The position numbers and the translations under genes were made by a program. The notes beneath the pieces are model-generated. The model searched no databases. It was given only the letters and a program-made list of their open reading frames with translations, and was not told where the DNA came from. A stretch of DNA of 64,000 nt from Diploscapter coronatus. Taxonomy: Eukaryota; Nematoda; Chromadorea; Rhabditida; Rhabditidae. This document shows, piece after piece, positions 10,181 through 23,416 of this stretch. The stretch is taken from positions 56,683,249 through 56,747,248 of the forward strand of contig OZ038423.1 in NCBI GenBank assembly GCA_964036155.1, written 5' to 3'. Position 1 is the first letter of the stretch. Every line of letters begins with the position of its first letter.

Positions 10181-13114
10181 ATGATCAATTTTACAATTCT
10201 TCTGTGGCTCTTCAAGTGTTCGAATGCCTGTCTACCAACAGCTCCATATATGGATCCACCTGCTGTGCAAATCACTATTAACGTCGATATTGTAACAGGT
10301 AAATTATCACTGCATATTAAATGAATTTTCTACTCTTGAAAATGTCAGCTACATATGGATTTTCCAAATTTTCTCTTCACAATGAATGTGGAATGGGTTT
10401 ATAATTCAATTTGGTCTAGGTTCTTTAACAAGTCGGCTATCACATTGTTTTGTAAGATCTCATAATCGTCGGTTCAGACTACCGATATTAAGTCTAAAGT
10501 AAAACATAAAATTGCGCAAGCTCAACAACAATACATATCGATACAACAGTCACCACGATATGATTACAGCTGGCTACACTTCGTCCACACCCAGTACTAC
10601 AACCGAGTGTGTCCAAGATCCAGGTCCATTAGCTGAATATGGTAAGTCTTAGGAATTTTTCAAGCCAACCATTTTATTATCAATTCAAGAGGAAATCTAT
10701 TGCTCGAGTCCATAAATTTTATGGACCTTTTCGGAGGAATCATTGCTTTTTTGGAAAAAAAAACTACTGTATATGTTCCGAGAGCATATTCATTCATTAA
10801 ATTCGATTAAAACTCATATATCAACTTTGTAGGAATAGTATGAGTTACAACGAAAGCGTTATCACTTCTTTTCAACCGAACTTAGCTATCAACACCGAAT
10901 TTACATGAATAAACGACCAAATCGTTTTTCAAGAAATAGCATCATCTTACTCTTCCTCAATAATAATTCATTACGATTAAAGAACAAAGGAAAATGCCTT
11001 CTTCTTCAAGCAAAGAACGTTTTTCAAATCTAAATTCAACAATTTCAGCTGCACAATGTCCTTCTGGCTGGGATTTTGTTGGCGGCAAATGCTATCAGGT
11101 GATCGTTGAATATCATTTTCGTTTTGTCGATACCAAGGATTTTACAGTATTTTGATGTTGTGGTCAATTGGAACACATCAGCTGCGAACTGCACGCAATT
11201 ATGCTCAATGTGCCATCTACCAAGACTATACAGCCTACAGCAAGGCAAGGAATTAGCGGAATATGGTAAGTAATTGTATGAGAATTTATTAACGTATGAA
11301 CTAATTTGGAACATTCGATTTCTGAATTAAGTGTTTTTTTTCATTCTGCAGCATTAATAGGACTACTCACAAGAGAGGCTAATGGCTAGAGAGGACAAAT
11401 CAGTTTTCAACATTGATTTTAACGTTTAAATTTGGTATCAGTTTGATCATCGAAATTATGTTGAAACTGGCCAAAATTTCTTACTAACTAAATCTTATCC
11501 AAAATTAAACAAGGCAACTAAAATCATCTATTGATTTTTCTCTTTTTCAGCGATTATGAAGCATGGCTCTTTCATTCCCGTTTATATTGATATACGTAAA
11601 ATCGCAGGTGATACTACTGTGAGTCATCATTCTACTTATAGGCAATTTTGAAAAGTAGGACGATAGAAACATACGAAAATAGTAAAGGGTTAGGAGAGGG
11701 GAGGATAGCCCAGAGCATATTTTACCATTTTATTTCGTATGTTCCTATGATTTATCGTCTACATTTCCAGATTGCCTACTGTGATTAGTTCAAGGATATT
11801 TGTTTTCACTTTTCATCGTTCTGTATTTTTATCTATAAAAATTTAGGGAGTGCGTGCACAAAACAGTAATGGCCAGGAATATGTGTGTACCTTTTGGGCC
11901 AGCACGTAAGTAAAAAAAAAGTTTCTCTTTAGCCATGGTTTAATTGAATAATTGAATCACAAACCTAAAATAATATTTTCGATTCCTTTGAGATCTGGAT
12001 TGGAACAGTGTGCATGGCTCGTGCTGAAGTTGCGAATGTTAAGGCTTGGTCGCGATTCTCGTATGGCTATCGCGACGAATCTCGAACATTCGCGTGCATC
12101 AGCACAAGTCATGATCACTCATAAATTCAGATCTCGAATACATAAAAGAGAATAAGATATAATAATGAATTATTGAACTTTCAACTAGTGGATAATTATT
12201 AATTATATTTAGACAGCCGGGTAAGAAATTTAGTTAATTGCAACGGAAGAAGAATTTGATTTTCAAAAATGCACAAATATTGCAATACCAAATCTCCATA
12301 TTTTATAATAGTGCGTTTATGAAAATCAGTTCTTCAATTTCCTGATGCGCTTTACTAAATTCCTTCAGATAACCAGGGTGGAAGACAGAGTTGTGGTAAT
12401 GTGAGTCATATTTTGATCCATTTAAATATTTACCTTTTATAAAAGAATATATCGCTGCACAAAAATGAATTAATTTATACCGAGTAGATCATTTTCGAAA
12501 ATCTAGAAACTATTTTGTCTTGTTGGGAGTTTGTAATAGTGTTATTTTGATGAATTACCGTGATCACCTATTTCTTAAAATTTACCTGACCTCTACTTAT
12601 AAAAGAGATTTTGAAGTTGACTTAGATCAAGGAAAAACGAATTAAATTTAGACATTGATAACAGCCCAAATGCATGTTTTTATAATGGATATTTTAGATA
12701 TATTCGTATGGACGTTGGGATGACATCGTTGTAAGATTAAGTTTAATCTGAAAATACGAATGCCGTAAATTCTCTAGTAGAATCTTTTTTATTTTTGAGA
12801 GGTTGAAAATTAAAGGCCCCAGGTATCTATTACAGGTTTTACGGTATGGAATATTTTAGTTAAAAAATAACTAGAAAAATGGAAGGTAAGAGAAAATATT
12901 TATGATCAGATTTGGGAGATTTGACCCGATATTAGATTCGTTTAAATTCTTAAAGAAATATCATTTTTGATTACTAAAGGCACATGAAAATAGTTCAAAA
13001 ACTCACGCACCCTATAAAAATTATTCTAAAATCATATTCAATATTTAGTGCGACGCTACTCTTTCTAGCTATGCCTGCGAAACGGACGAACGGCTTCCCG
13101 TGACATGCCCTTGA
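10181..13114 (+). CDS. Secreted C-type lectin-like protein (single CTLD, QPD type)
   Basis: Ten exons: 10181-10298, 10570-10641, 11049-11098, 11148-11265, 11551-11618, 11847-11905, 12213-12220, 12369-12400, 12698-12730, 13049-13114. They give 207 residues. A signal peptide (MINFTILLWLFKCSNA) is followed by a short Thr/Ser-rich linker (TSSTPSTTTEC) and one C-type lectin domain: it opens with CPSGWDFVGGKCY, then NCTQLC, EYVC, TQPDNQGGRQSC, YGRWDDIVC, and ends with YACE. QPD is the galactose-type specificity motif of calcium-dependent CTLDs, and WDD stands where WND is usual. It is probably secreted and, as in many nematode clec genes, could serve immunity or the gut lumen, but that is inference. 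Start choice: the first ATG after the TATA box that opens a signal peptide. Exon 2's acceptor (ATTACAG) is the weakest junction. Confidence 0.85.
12213..12220 (+). other. 8-nt microexon (Q-P of the QPD motif)
   Basis: ACAGCCGG, bounded by TATATTTAG and GTAAGA. It joins ...AGC AC| and |AT AAC CAG to read S-T-Q-P-D-N. Without it, exon 6 joined to exon 8 reads ACA TAA, an immediate stop. It restores both frame and the conserved QPDN motif, so it is well supported despite its size. Confidence 0.82.
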
Positions 13115-13479
13115 TTATCCTTCTTATCTGATATTTCACTTTTCAAACTAAAACTGTATAAATACAAATTTTCATTTTTATCAAAAAGTTGAAATGACAA
13201 CAAATCGAAAGCTATGGTTCACTAATAAAGTTGCTTAACACTCTTCAGAGGAGCCAGATCAATTTGATTTTTATTTTCGGGACGAGTATCAACAGGTGAA
13301 GCTGGGCATGCATGCTTTACTTTCTTGAAATTCAAACTGCAGATGGATGACAAAACGGGAACCATAGTATTTCACAAAGGGAACTAAACTTGAAATGTCT
13401 TATTCAAGCATCACGGTGCTTTGAATTGTGAAATAGGACTAAGGACCAAAGTCGATTGAACCAGAGGACCTCGAGTCGG

Positions 13480-13988
13480 CACCTTTTCTTTGAGACTGGT
13501 TTTTACTGGCATTCACTCTTAAATTTTTTCGAAGAAGTGCACTTCAAAATTTGTATTTTTTTAGTTCTTGAGATTAATTTTAAGACGTTGGAGATATTTC
13601 TTTTAAGATGTTGAGGACAGTTTTGCAAGGCTGGTTGAATGGATTTCATTCCGGGCTGAGTTAAATCGAACTAGCATTACTAACGCAGATTAACACCCAC
13701 CCAGCCTTGACGCAGCTAGCACGTATTCGCGATAAAAATATAAATCACGAAATCTTTTAAACTATTTATTCGTAGAAGCCGTGACTAAGAATAAATTTGA
13801 GCAGACCGTTTTTTCTTTAAATGTACACGATTTTCATCTTTGAAAAGATATGAAGAATTTTTGAAACTAGATAAAAATACGGAACAATGACTATTTTGGA
13901 CTTGGAATTTAAATATCATCGTCTACCTTTCTACAAAAATTAAAAGGGATTATCATATTCTTGAAACTCATTAACCGGATTCATTGGT
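13480..13988. repeat. ~500-bp direct repeat, copy 2
   Basis: Second copy of the element at 7913-8418, same orientation, starting just downstream of the C-type lectin gene (stop at 13114). The intervening 13115-13479 holds only the 3' flank of that gene. Confidence 0.85.
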
Positions 13989-14171
13989 GAATTTCATTAA
14001 TTTTTCTTCTCTTAAAATCTATCCTGACTTCAGAGTGAACATTCTAAAGTGGGTGAATTTTTCAGAAAAAAACTAAAATTCATAATCTAGCTCAGTTTGA
14101 GACGAATCTTTTCTAACTAATCATTTTTTCTCTCAAAAAGGGTGAACTTTCCAAAACTCAAAAATCCCCCT

Positions 14172-17100
14172 CTAGCTTAATTTCGTGTGAAAGATGATCT
14201 CGGGAATCTGCCCGTCCTCGACACTCGTGCCGTTGTTGTTGACGGCCGCGTAGGTGAATTGGAACGTCACTCCTGTCGGCGCGTGAACGATTCGTCTCAA
14301 CCCCTTCGTGCCGTAGTGCGTGTCCGCTCCCTGAAAATCGATAAATTGTTTTTTTGTATTTCTCAATCTTTTGAATATGTCTCAAAATTTGTTAGTGACA
14401 GCGCCTAGGAAATCAAGTTTGAAAGGAGTCAATGTTTGGTTATTTTCTTGGCAATTTTTGAATGTTTCAGAATTTCTAGAAGATATTCAAAAGAATTTAT
14501 ATATAATGTTCCATCAATGACTCCAATATTTAAAAAAAACCATGTAAATAGGACGTTTTTTCGAATGTTGAAAAATTTCAAAAACCAATGATTTAATCAT
14601 TTTTGAGCTGTCGCCATAATAATACAGAATAATTTCCTATCAAAAATAGTAGAGAAAAATCGCTTTTTTTCTTCTTCAATTTCTAACCTTCAAACAAGCA
14701 CTGGCGATGTAGGTCACTCCCGGGTTGATGTGGACGGGCTCGCGGAACATGACTCGACTCGTGGACGAGGAGCCGTCCGACACGAAACTCGTCGAGTTCG
14801 CAGCCAGCGTGTTGCCCGTCCCGCAGTGGATTATCTGAATTTTTCTTTTTGTTTAATTTGAGCCTAGAGTTCTTTGAAGACCATCAATCGACCAATTTTA
14901 CGGCTTTTTTCTATATTTTTGAAACGCATTTAAAATGAAGTGATAGAATTTCTTATACAAGTTTTTAAATTTATTCTTAATGATCCAAACCTAGAATCGA
15001 CGATCGGAAATATCATCGTATTTTTAGGATTGTTGAAACGTATTGCTGCAGTTTAAAACAGCAAGATTTATGCTGCATTGATAAAATGCCAACATAGTGG
15101 TTCAACATTGTCAAAGACACATTTTAACAACCTTCCAAATTTGTCAAAAATCTTTTGAAAATCAACCTCTATCGTCGCCTCATATTCTTCTGCCCCGTTC
15201 ACCGATCCAAAGAGTCCGAAACCGACGATGTAAATGTTTCTATCGACGGTGAATCTGCAAATTTTCAGTTTTTTTCTTAAAAAATAAAGATTTTAAATGT
15301 TACTTGATCCGATCCGACGTCCCGTTGTATCCCCATCTTGTTTCGATCCGCTGGAACCGATTGACCACGTTTTCCGAGCCGGGGATTGCCGCTCGGGGTC
15401 TGGAAATTAATTTGGCTTTATTTTAGTTTTTGAAGAAAAATCTCACTTATCAATGAACCCGGACGATGGTTTTGGGTTGACTGTAAAATGAAGGAACAGG
15501 TCAAGTGCCTGTCGCTCGGAAAGGAGACCGCTTTGGGCTGAAATTTTATAATTCTTTCTTTATATCTTTATTTATTTTTTAATGTTATTTATTATTTTCT
15601 TATTTTTTTTATTTTTCAAATTTTCAACCTGGTCCCTGAGCGAATTCCTCGACAGTCATCAATGGATAGCGTATTAGATTCAAAGCTCGACCGAGGGCCT
15701 GAATTTTTTATTCTTGCAATTTTCGAAAAGTTTATAATTTCACCTCTCTCTTGTTGTTCGGGTTGACATCGAGTCCCTTCCTTCGACACTCTTCCGAAGC
15801 CCATCGAACCATGGCCTGGAGTATTTTAATTTTAAATAGTTTTGATCAAGCAATTTCGTACGCTTCGAAATAACCAATTCTCCAAACTTTTATGATAATT
15901 CATTGAAACATAAATCGTGAAATTGTATTTTGAATAATAAATGAAATTTTTCCTCTACCTTTAAAAATTATTTTGATCGTTTTACAAGAATATCTTAGAA
16001 ACCTACATGAAACAGACTGGCTTCCCTGACCCTCAAAGTGTCCCTGCTCAGCACCGCACAGAGGGTTTCTTGGTCGATTTCCGTGAATCCTGAAATTAAA
16101 AAATTTATATTTTTTTAAATTTCCAAACAATTTAAAAAAAAAAAAAAACCGCACCTTCCCCATTCAGTGCGTCATTCGTGCTTTTATCGATTATTTCCAG
16201 ACAGAGTTGCTCAAGTTGGCGCTCATCGAAAAGGCGGGCCTAAAAATATTGTTTTAATTTTAATTATTTCAAAGTTTTTTTCGTCAAAATTCGAATTTTG
16301 ACCTGACTGAGTAGCATGAATGAATTATCGGCTCCCAAATTCTGCTTCAGGAAGTCGATGCACGCCATTTCCAACGCGGGAACGCCGTATTTCTTCGCTG
16401 AAAAGTCATATTGTTTCACTTTCAGTTTTAACGTACTCATCGTAACAGAATCGGTTAGTTCAATTCGAATTTCTAGAATTTTTGAAACATATACTTGCAA
16501 ATCCATAAATTTTCAATTATAATTTTGTCCATTTTCTCGATCGAGCATTAAACATCTTTGAAATCTCCCAATTTATCAAAAATTAGAAACTTATTACTTT
16601 CATTTTCAGGAAAAAGTGAATAAATTATATTTAAAAAATACCAGTGTATAATGTGGTCATAACAGATTCTGCTCCAATATTTACATCATCTGTGTAGAGG
16701 TACTTCAGAAGCGTCAGGAAGGCCGAGGGCTCCACGTCCGGTAACTCGATTTCCAACGCATCTAAATTTTCCTTCTTTATTTTTCAAATCTTGTTCTTTA
16801 TATTTTCTACCCAAACTCAAATTGCTACTTTCTTATGATTTCTAGAATTTCAATTTTGAAATTTTTTTTTGCATTTTTAGTAAAAATGATTTTTTTTAGA
16901 AATAATGAGAATAAATCCAACCTTTAGAATCCGGAGCCAACCCGCCCTTGAACATGGCCTCGAAAATGTTCGACCCGATCCACAAAATGAATGTGTGGCC
17001 GGGGATTCTCTGAAAATTGTTTTTTTTTGGATCAACCTACAGAATCTTCAGTAGTTCTTATGAAAACTTCGCTTATCCCAACAACATTTGAAACTTATTC

Positions 17101-19289
17101 CAATCATTTAGAACGTTTTAATTTATCAAAATTACACTAGAAACGTAATGATTATCGTAGAGGGGCTCCATTCTTTCATTTCTACACGTTTTGAAACATA
17201 TTCAAAACTCATCGAATAAAATATGATTAAAAAATTAATCTTTCTAAAAATCTACCTGTCTCTGTTCATCCTTGCCGACAATAAAGTACACGTCTGCGTG
17301 GATGTCGTTGTTGTAGAGATAGGCGACTCTTTCCTTGAGTGAGGACATCGAAGCTTGCCATCCCAAAGGTGCCTCTCCGGCTGCGTTCGCCGCGATTTGA
17401 CCTGCAATTTTTAGATTCAAAATTTCTTCAGAAAATTTTTTAATTCTAGTTATTTTTAAAAAATACAAAAAACTGACGACTTTCCACCGGGGATGATTTG
17501 GGTCGCCTTCCGATTGCTATCAAATTGTGTTGCGGCGGTTCCACGAGGGATTTGCTGGCTGAAACATAAAAAAATTAAAAATAGAATCAATTTTAACAAT
17601 CATTCAAAATTTCGGGACTTTGAAATACTTTTTTCGAAAATACAATTTGGAAACTAAAAATTCCTACCCGGCAAAATATTGACCGCTCTTGTTTCATTCG
17701 AGTTAGACCACTTGTTGAGGTGTTCCCATTTGAGGGCTGAATTTGCCTGATTTCCGGAAGAATTTGCAGAATTCATCACGTTCGCCGTTGGGGAATTCCG
17801 GTTCTGCTGCACCATTAAATCGTCATCGTCGTCATTGTCTTCGTAGATCCGACGCAGATTCGCCCGCTCCAATTCACGCATCATCGTCTGTCAATTCAAA
17901 TTTCAAATCGAATAAAATCGAGTTTAAAGGGAATTCATCATTTTCGAACTATCAGTGAAACATATGCTCGAACTGAGTCATATTTCGAATATACAGATTT
18001 ATCGAAATGGCTGGAAACATTCTAGAAGAAATTGATGATAATTTATGAGATTTCAATGAAACATATCCCAAATTTCCATATTTTTAAAATAAAACTCCAA
18101 ACCTTTTCAGCGGAAGGACTATGCAACCACAACTCGTCTTCCTCTGCTGCTCGTCTGGAGCTCGAGGGAGAGTCACTGAAAAATTAGAATTTAACTTTTC
18201 GAAGATCAAAAATAAATTCTAATCTACCCCGAAAAAGTTTCGAGAAAATATGAAAATTGTGATTTTAATTTATCTTCCATGAAAAATTAGACAATTTCAA
18301 AAACAGACCTAGAAGACGCGCCCTGATTGAGGAGCGACGTCTCATCGCCTAGAAAGTCGATGATGCCTTTCAGATTCGGAACGGGGACGAGGTTTTCGGC
18401 GACCACTGAAAAAAAAACTGATTTTGTTTGAATTTATAAATAGTCCCATGTAAAATTATTTTCCCTCTAAAAATTTGATATTTAAAGTTTTCAAAATTAT
18501 TCAATCTTTTTCCATTGGTATCAATCAATCAACATACTGTACAGATGCTGGAACCGTGATATTTAAAGATATTTTGAAACATAGCAAAATTTCAAAAAGA
18601 AGAGGATTTTGACAGAAAAGTTAAATTTACAAAATTTACCCGAGCTGAGAGTAGCGAGTTCTGCATTGGCTGGTGCCTTCCAGGGTTGTTGTTGTTGAGT
18701 CTCAGTTGGCGAGTTGATGTTTACTCCGGCTTGTCGACTGAAATTTTTTTTTTTTTTTTAAACTTTGCACTTTTTAATTAAAGCAGCATAGATATAAATA
18801 AACAATTGAAATAAACATTTTCTACTGAAAATTAAACTTTCTTTGAAACTTGTTTCATTCATTTTCCAGATTTTTTATTTCAGAAAAATCACCTTAAATT
18901 TCCCAGAGCATCCGAAATTTGCTGTTGATTTTCTTGATTATCTTCTGACTGTGGATCACTGTTTTGTTCCTCTGGCATAGGGTGGGTTTTTTGAGTCTGA
19001 AAGTTAATCTTTGGAAAAAAAATAAAAATCTAATTTTGATTGAAATGCAATTATTTGAAATATTGAATGGGTGATTTTTGTAAAAAAAATTAGAAATTTG
19101 AATTATTTGACGAGAAAATAATCTCAAGGGTGATTTTTATGAATTCAACAAATTAAAGTATGATTGGAAAAAAAATAAAATCTAAAATCTGACCATCGCT
19201 CCTTTGTTGGCTCCTGAAGCTACTCCTTGATTGCTCGAATTCGCCTGCGCCTGATTAGTCTTTGCACTTTGAGTGGACCTCTTTCGCAT
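14172..19289 (-). CDS. BTB-BACK-PHR domain protein, BTBD3/BTBD6 type
   Basis: Twenty exons, 5' to 3': 19289-19194, 18996-18893, 18737-18640, 18405-18309, 18175-18103, 17887-17668, 17558-17478, 17401-17256, 17009-16922, 16761-16642, 16397-16303, 16239-16155, 16089-16007, 15815-15744, 15698-15629, 15537-15447, 15399-15304, 15254-15167, 14834-14688, 14330-14172. Product 702 aa. Residues ~1-280 are low-complexity (Q/N/S-rich, with an EDNDDDDD run). The BTB domain starts at [15 protein letters not shown] (~285), followed by BACK ([19 protein letters not shown]) and a C-terminal PHR domain ([30 protein letters not shown]). Such proteins are substrate adaptors for Cullin-3 ubiquitin ligases. The long disordered N-terminus is unusual for the family. 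Start: the only ATG at the head of the first open exon. Family certain; which paralogue is not resolved. Confidence 0.92.
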
Positions 19290-19882
19290 CCTCAAAACAA
19301 TAAATTCCTTATCAGTAATCAGTGACTCATTGATTTATTTTTATTTAGTTCTTTTTTTTTTAATAATTAGAAGCCAAACATCTAAGATATTGAAATTTTC
19401 AAAATTGGATTTTACTTTCATTTCGATGTGAAACTTATTTCAAATGTTTAATTCTTGACCAACCTTTATTTTGAAGTCCCAGAATGTTCACTTGACCTAT
19501 TTGTCTATGCAAAGCGCACTGGTTTCTATAATTCGAGTATTAAATTAAAATTTAAAGATTCAAAGATATGACTCCGGATTTAAAACCGGTTCGAAATTTC
19601 AGAAACTTTAAAAATTTTTAAAAATCCAACAACCTTAATCTCAGCACAATTGAAAAAGCCAACAACAAAAATCTGACCATCAAAAAGAGATAAGTTATCA
19701 CTCGAAAAAGGAGAAATTCCAACGAAAATTAGAATAAAGGAATTTCTTTCAAAAATCATAGAAACAAACGAAATGAAAGAGTTAAAATTGTCTGAAAAAA
19801 ATATAAAAATAAGATAATGAAGAGCACGATTTTGCTATTTTTGATGACATCCCAAAAAAATTCTTTAAAAAATGGTGTCCCA
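19290..19882. other. Intergenic between BTBD-type gene and DENR
   Basis: 593 bp between two minus-strand genes; AT-rich, no exon-like sequence. It must hold the DENR 3' UTR and the leader of the BTBD-type gene. One motif TGAAACTTA (19429-19437) of the piRNA-like family lies here. Confidence 0.5.
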
Positions 19883-22029
19883 TTATTTTTTCTTGTCGCC
19901 CTTCTCGCCCAAATCCTCGATGTTCTCTTCGCTGATCGCGGGCCATTTCGCGGGAATCAGATCGAAGAGATCGTCTTTCACATCGCCCTGCAATTTTTTT
20001 TATTTCTTATATTTTTATTGATCGAGTTATGTTAAATTGATAAATTGAATCGATTCTAGTTTTTGAAAACTCAATAGCATAGTGGCAAGCGCTACATTAA
20101 AAATATGAATTGTCTAAATTTGATCGGGTTAAGTTTCATAGAGACGTGAAATAAATCTAATCTTAGAGAACTTTTAATGAAGGAGGTATCTTGTCCAAAC
20201 AGTATAAGAAATTTAATAAGACTACTTTCCGAATTGAATTAACTATGTTTCATAAAAAGCAAGAAATAAAGTATTTTTTTACCAAGCTCAGTAGGTATTT
20301 GACAACTTATTTTTATGAGAGAAATCAACTTTTCTTCCCAACCTGAATAACGATTTCATCGGTGCCCCGCACCGAACTGCCGCACGCGAATTTCTGCGAG
20401 AACGTTTTGGCCGCCACTTTCAGATCGATATCTGAAAAATTAGCATAAATAAGAACAATTCGAAATGTTCGATTTCTCTATTCAAACTTCACAAAGTTAA
20501 AAGGGAAAAAATCAAGTAAAATAATTGAAAAAAATCTAATTTCATTTAAAACTCGACAAAATTGTATTATTTTCGAAGAGAATAATGAAAATATACCGAA
20601 TCCAGCCAATCCTTTGATGACGGTGACACTCTTTTTGCCTCGTGGCTCCCGAAGCAACGTCACTTTTCCGTTGCCTTCAGGCTTCTTTTTCTCGACCTAA
20701 ATTTGTTCCTTCTCAATTAAAAGCTGAACTTTTCAGATACGCTTCAGAATTTTATTATATTCATCGAAAGATCATTATTACCGTTATCCATAAATCAAAC
20801 AATACAAAATTTAGCATAAATGTCATATTTCTTTCGTATCTTACGGCAATTACACACTAGGACTCAAAGTATAAGACTTTTCCATTGAGAAAAATGATGT
20901 GTTTCAAAAATACTCAAATTAAGTGAAAGAATTTTGTATTGATCGCAATGGCATAGGAGATAAAAAATATTTCTATTAAATATGTTCTTCTACAATTCAA
21001 GATTCCATAAAACGAATGAAAAAATTAGTTGGAATATTTTTTAAATAAATAGAATATAAAGAAAGGGTACCGACCTTGGGTTTAACAATTCCCCGACCAC
21101 CCCTCCTGCTTTTCTTCTTCTCGTCGCCCTCATCTCCCTCGTCGTCTTTGTCGTCCACATTAAGACCTTCGAGAAGCTCTGAAAATTCACTTTTTCCGAT
21201 TTTCAAAAATATCTAATTTATTTAAGTTTCAATAAAAGTAAATACTTGAAATTGAACAATAAACAAAAATCATTTCAGATTTTAAACAAAATTTAAAGAT
21301 AAAATGTTTACCCGGCGCATGCTCGGTGGCCCAGACTCTGCAAGCGTCGGCCATCCCCGAGTACTCGCAGTATTCGAACGGCATCGAGCAGGCTAAAAAA
21401 TTCCGAGAATAAAATTGGTTAAACCATTTTCTAGATTCCTACGTTCAATGCTACATTAATAAAATTAAAGTCGTTTTGCAATTTTACGCCTTTTTTGAAA
21501 CAAATCGCATCCAGTTTTCAAATCATCTTCAACACGCTAGTTGTCAAATGAATGTGGCCTTTTCAATTTTATGAAACATAGAAAACTTAATTTGAATTCT
21601 TCATGGAATAATAATCGCTTACAAACACTACTCTTTCAAAATAAGTAATTTGTTGAAATATAAGCAAATCTTACCTCCGCAATAGGTGACTTTGAGCGGA
21701 TAGGCGACACCCTCAGTGGGTCCGGGCGCGAGGCACACGGTGGGCGTCGAGTCGAGGCCTTCTGAAATAGTTTTCATAAGGCTCCCTGTATTTACAGGCG
21801 GATATTAGGGGTAGTTTTGGGTAGGGAGCACAGGAAAAAGAAAACGGTTTATAAATAAAATCGTCTATCTGTAAATGCAGAAGGCTTTTCATAATTATTT
21901 TTAGAACAGTTAATTTTGACTTTTGGCTCAAAATTAATAGATTTTAAAATTCCTACCCATAGTTAATTTTTTTATGAACTAAGTACCTGAAGCCATATGT
22001 TCAACCGCGACGTCACCTTCCTCCGACAT
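19883..22029 (-). CDS. DENR: Density-regulated protein (DENR), translation re-initiation factor
   Basis: Seven exons: 22029-21987, 21761-21675, 21392-21312, 21178-21075, 20696-20597, 20431-20343, 19987-19883. Product 202 aa, close to the ~200 aa usual for DENR. Cysteines 42, 45, 52 and 61 (YCGACSMPFEYC ... DAC) form the N-terminal putative zinc-binding part. An acidic/basic linker (VDDKDDEGDEGDEKKKSRR) precedes the SUI1 domain (KKSVTVIKGLAGFGIDLKV, FACGSSVRG, LIPAKWP). In animals DENR pairs with MCT-1 to recycle 40S subunits and allow re-initiation after upstream ORFs. Start: ATG of MSEEGDVAVEHMAS, preceded at 10 nt by a TTTCAG acceptor that may be a trans-splice site. The C-terminal tail is lysine-rich (GDKKK). 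Confidence 0.95.
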
Positions 22030-23416
22030 TTCTTGATTTTCTGAAACTAAAACAATAGCGTTCTATTATCTTTAAAAAGTGCAAATTCAAGGATATTCCA
22101 ACGTTTAAAACGTATTTCTAAAATTACTTCATAAAAGATGGAAAAAAACCTTTAATGAAATACCGAGTTAAGGCAAAGTTGTCTGACAATACGCTTCAAA
22201 GTTCTTATCACAGATGTGGAATTAGCTAAGCTAGAGCGGTTCGAGTGATATCACAGAAAAATCGAATAGAGCTGAAAGATTTTCAGTGCACAATCTTTAA
22301 AAAATCGAATCTAGGGAAAAGTTGTCGGATCAATTTTCAAAAATGGCGATCCCAAAACAATCCGACATAAGTCCTCCTAGATCAAAATAAATCCAACCAA
22401 TACTGTTCGTAAAATCATTTTGACAAGACTTATCACTATTTTGATAAAGACAATCAGTTTGAAATACTGAATAGATAATAATTACCCATTTCCCAAAATA
22501 ATACAATGCAAAACCAAAGAAAACAATAAATATGATCGAATTTTGTTTTGTTGCACGCTTTCTAATGGCAATTTGATAGATGTTTCAAAATCTTTGATTC
22601 TCAAGGAAATATTTCAAAGGGTCCTTGAAAATAAAAAATTCTGATGCGCTTTCAGAATAAAAAAACCCTCCAAGTAAAGTATAATCATCGAACGAGAAAT
22701 TAGACTAGAAATTATAAAGATCACTAAAAAGAATTTACATTTTTGAGTACATCGGAATTTGGAGCAAGTAAAAACGATTGCAAAATCGTTTAGTTTGATT
22801 AGAAATTGATTTTTAAAAACCCACGGAAGAAATTGAGACAAAGATAAAATCTCGAAAAATGAAAGGGGCGAATTTTCAACTTTTGAAAGGACACCTCTTT
22901 TCATTTTTTCCCAACAACAAACCAAAACCGAGCAAAATATACTATCACAGAAAACGAAAATAATAACTCTCTAAAAATCACATTCTTTTCGCAATTTTCA
23001 ATGCAATTTCATTCTAAAATTCTACTGAATTTGGCTTTCATATGAGAAACTTGACTACAAATCTTCTTTTTCAAAATTGATTAGTTCGATTTTCGCGTAT
23101 GACTAACATATGATGATTTTTGTAGGTTTTAAAAATAAGTGAACTATTCGATAATTCGAAAAAGAGTCGGTGATCAGTTCGTGGACAAAAGAATCAAAAC
23201 TATTCTAAAAAGATTTGACAAATCGTTTTAAAGTGTTACTTATTTTCCTCTACCAGGTTGTTTTCTTCTAAGAATAAAAAACGAATCTTCACAAATCTCA
23301 AAATCCTTTTCAATATAGCCCACTTATTTTCTACCTTTAGATTTTGAAGAAAAATCAAACTTACCCTTCTCTGAAATAGTTTCGACTTGATACTTCAAGG
23401 TCCGACCTTATTCCCC
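22030..23416. other. Intergenic between DENR and the second GalNAc-T
   Basis: About 1.4 kb of AT-rich DNA with no exon-like segment. It holds the DENR promoter/leader and the 3' UTR of the upstream minus-strand gene. Confidence 0.5.

Noticed and set aside
11352..11390. Alternative lectin exon (after TTCTGCAG) reading A-L-I-G-L-L-T and ending in TAG
   Set aside because: In phase with exon 4, but it would truncate the domain; the exon at 11551 continues the CTLD. It may be a poison exon but the evidence is thin.
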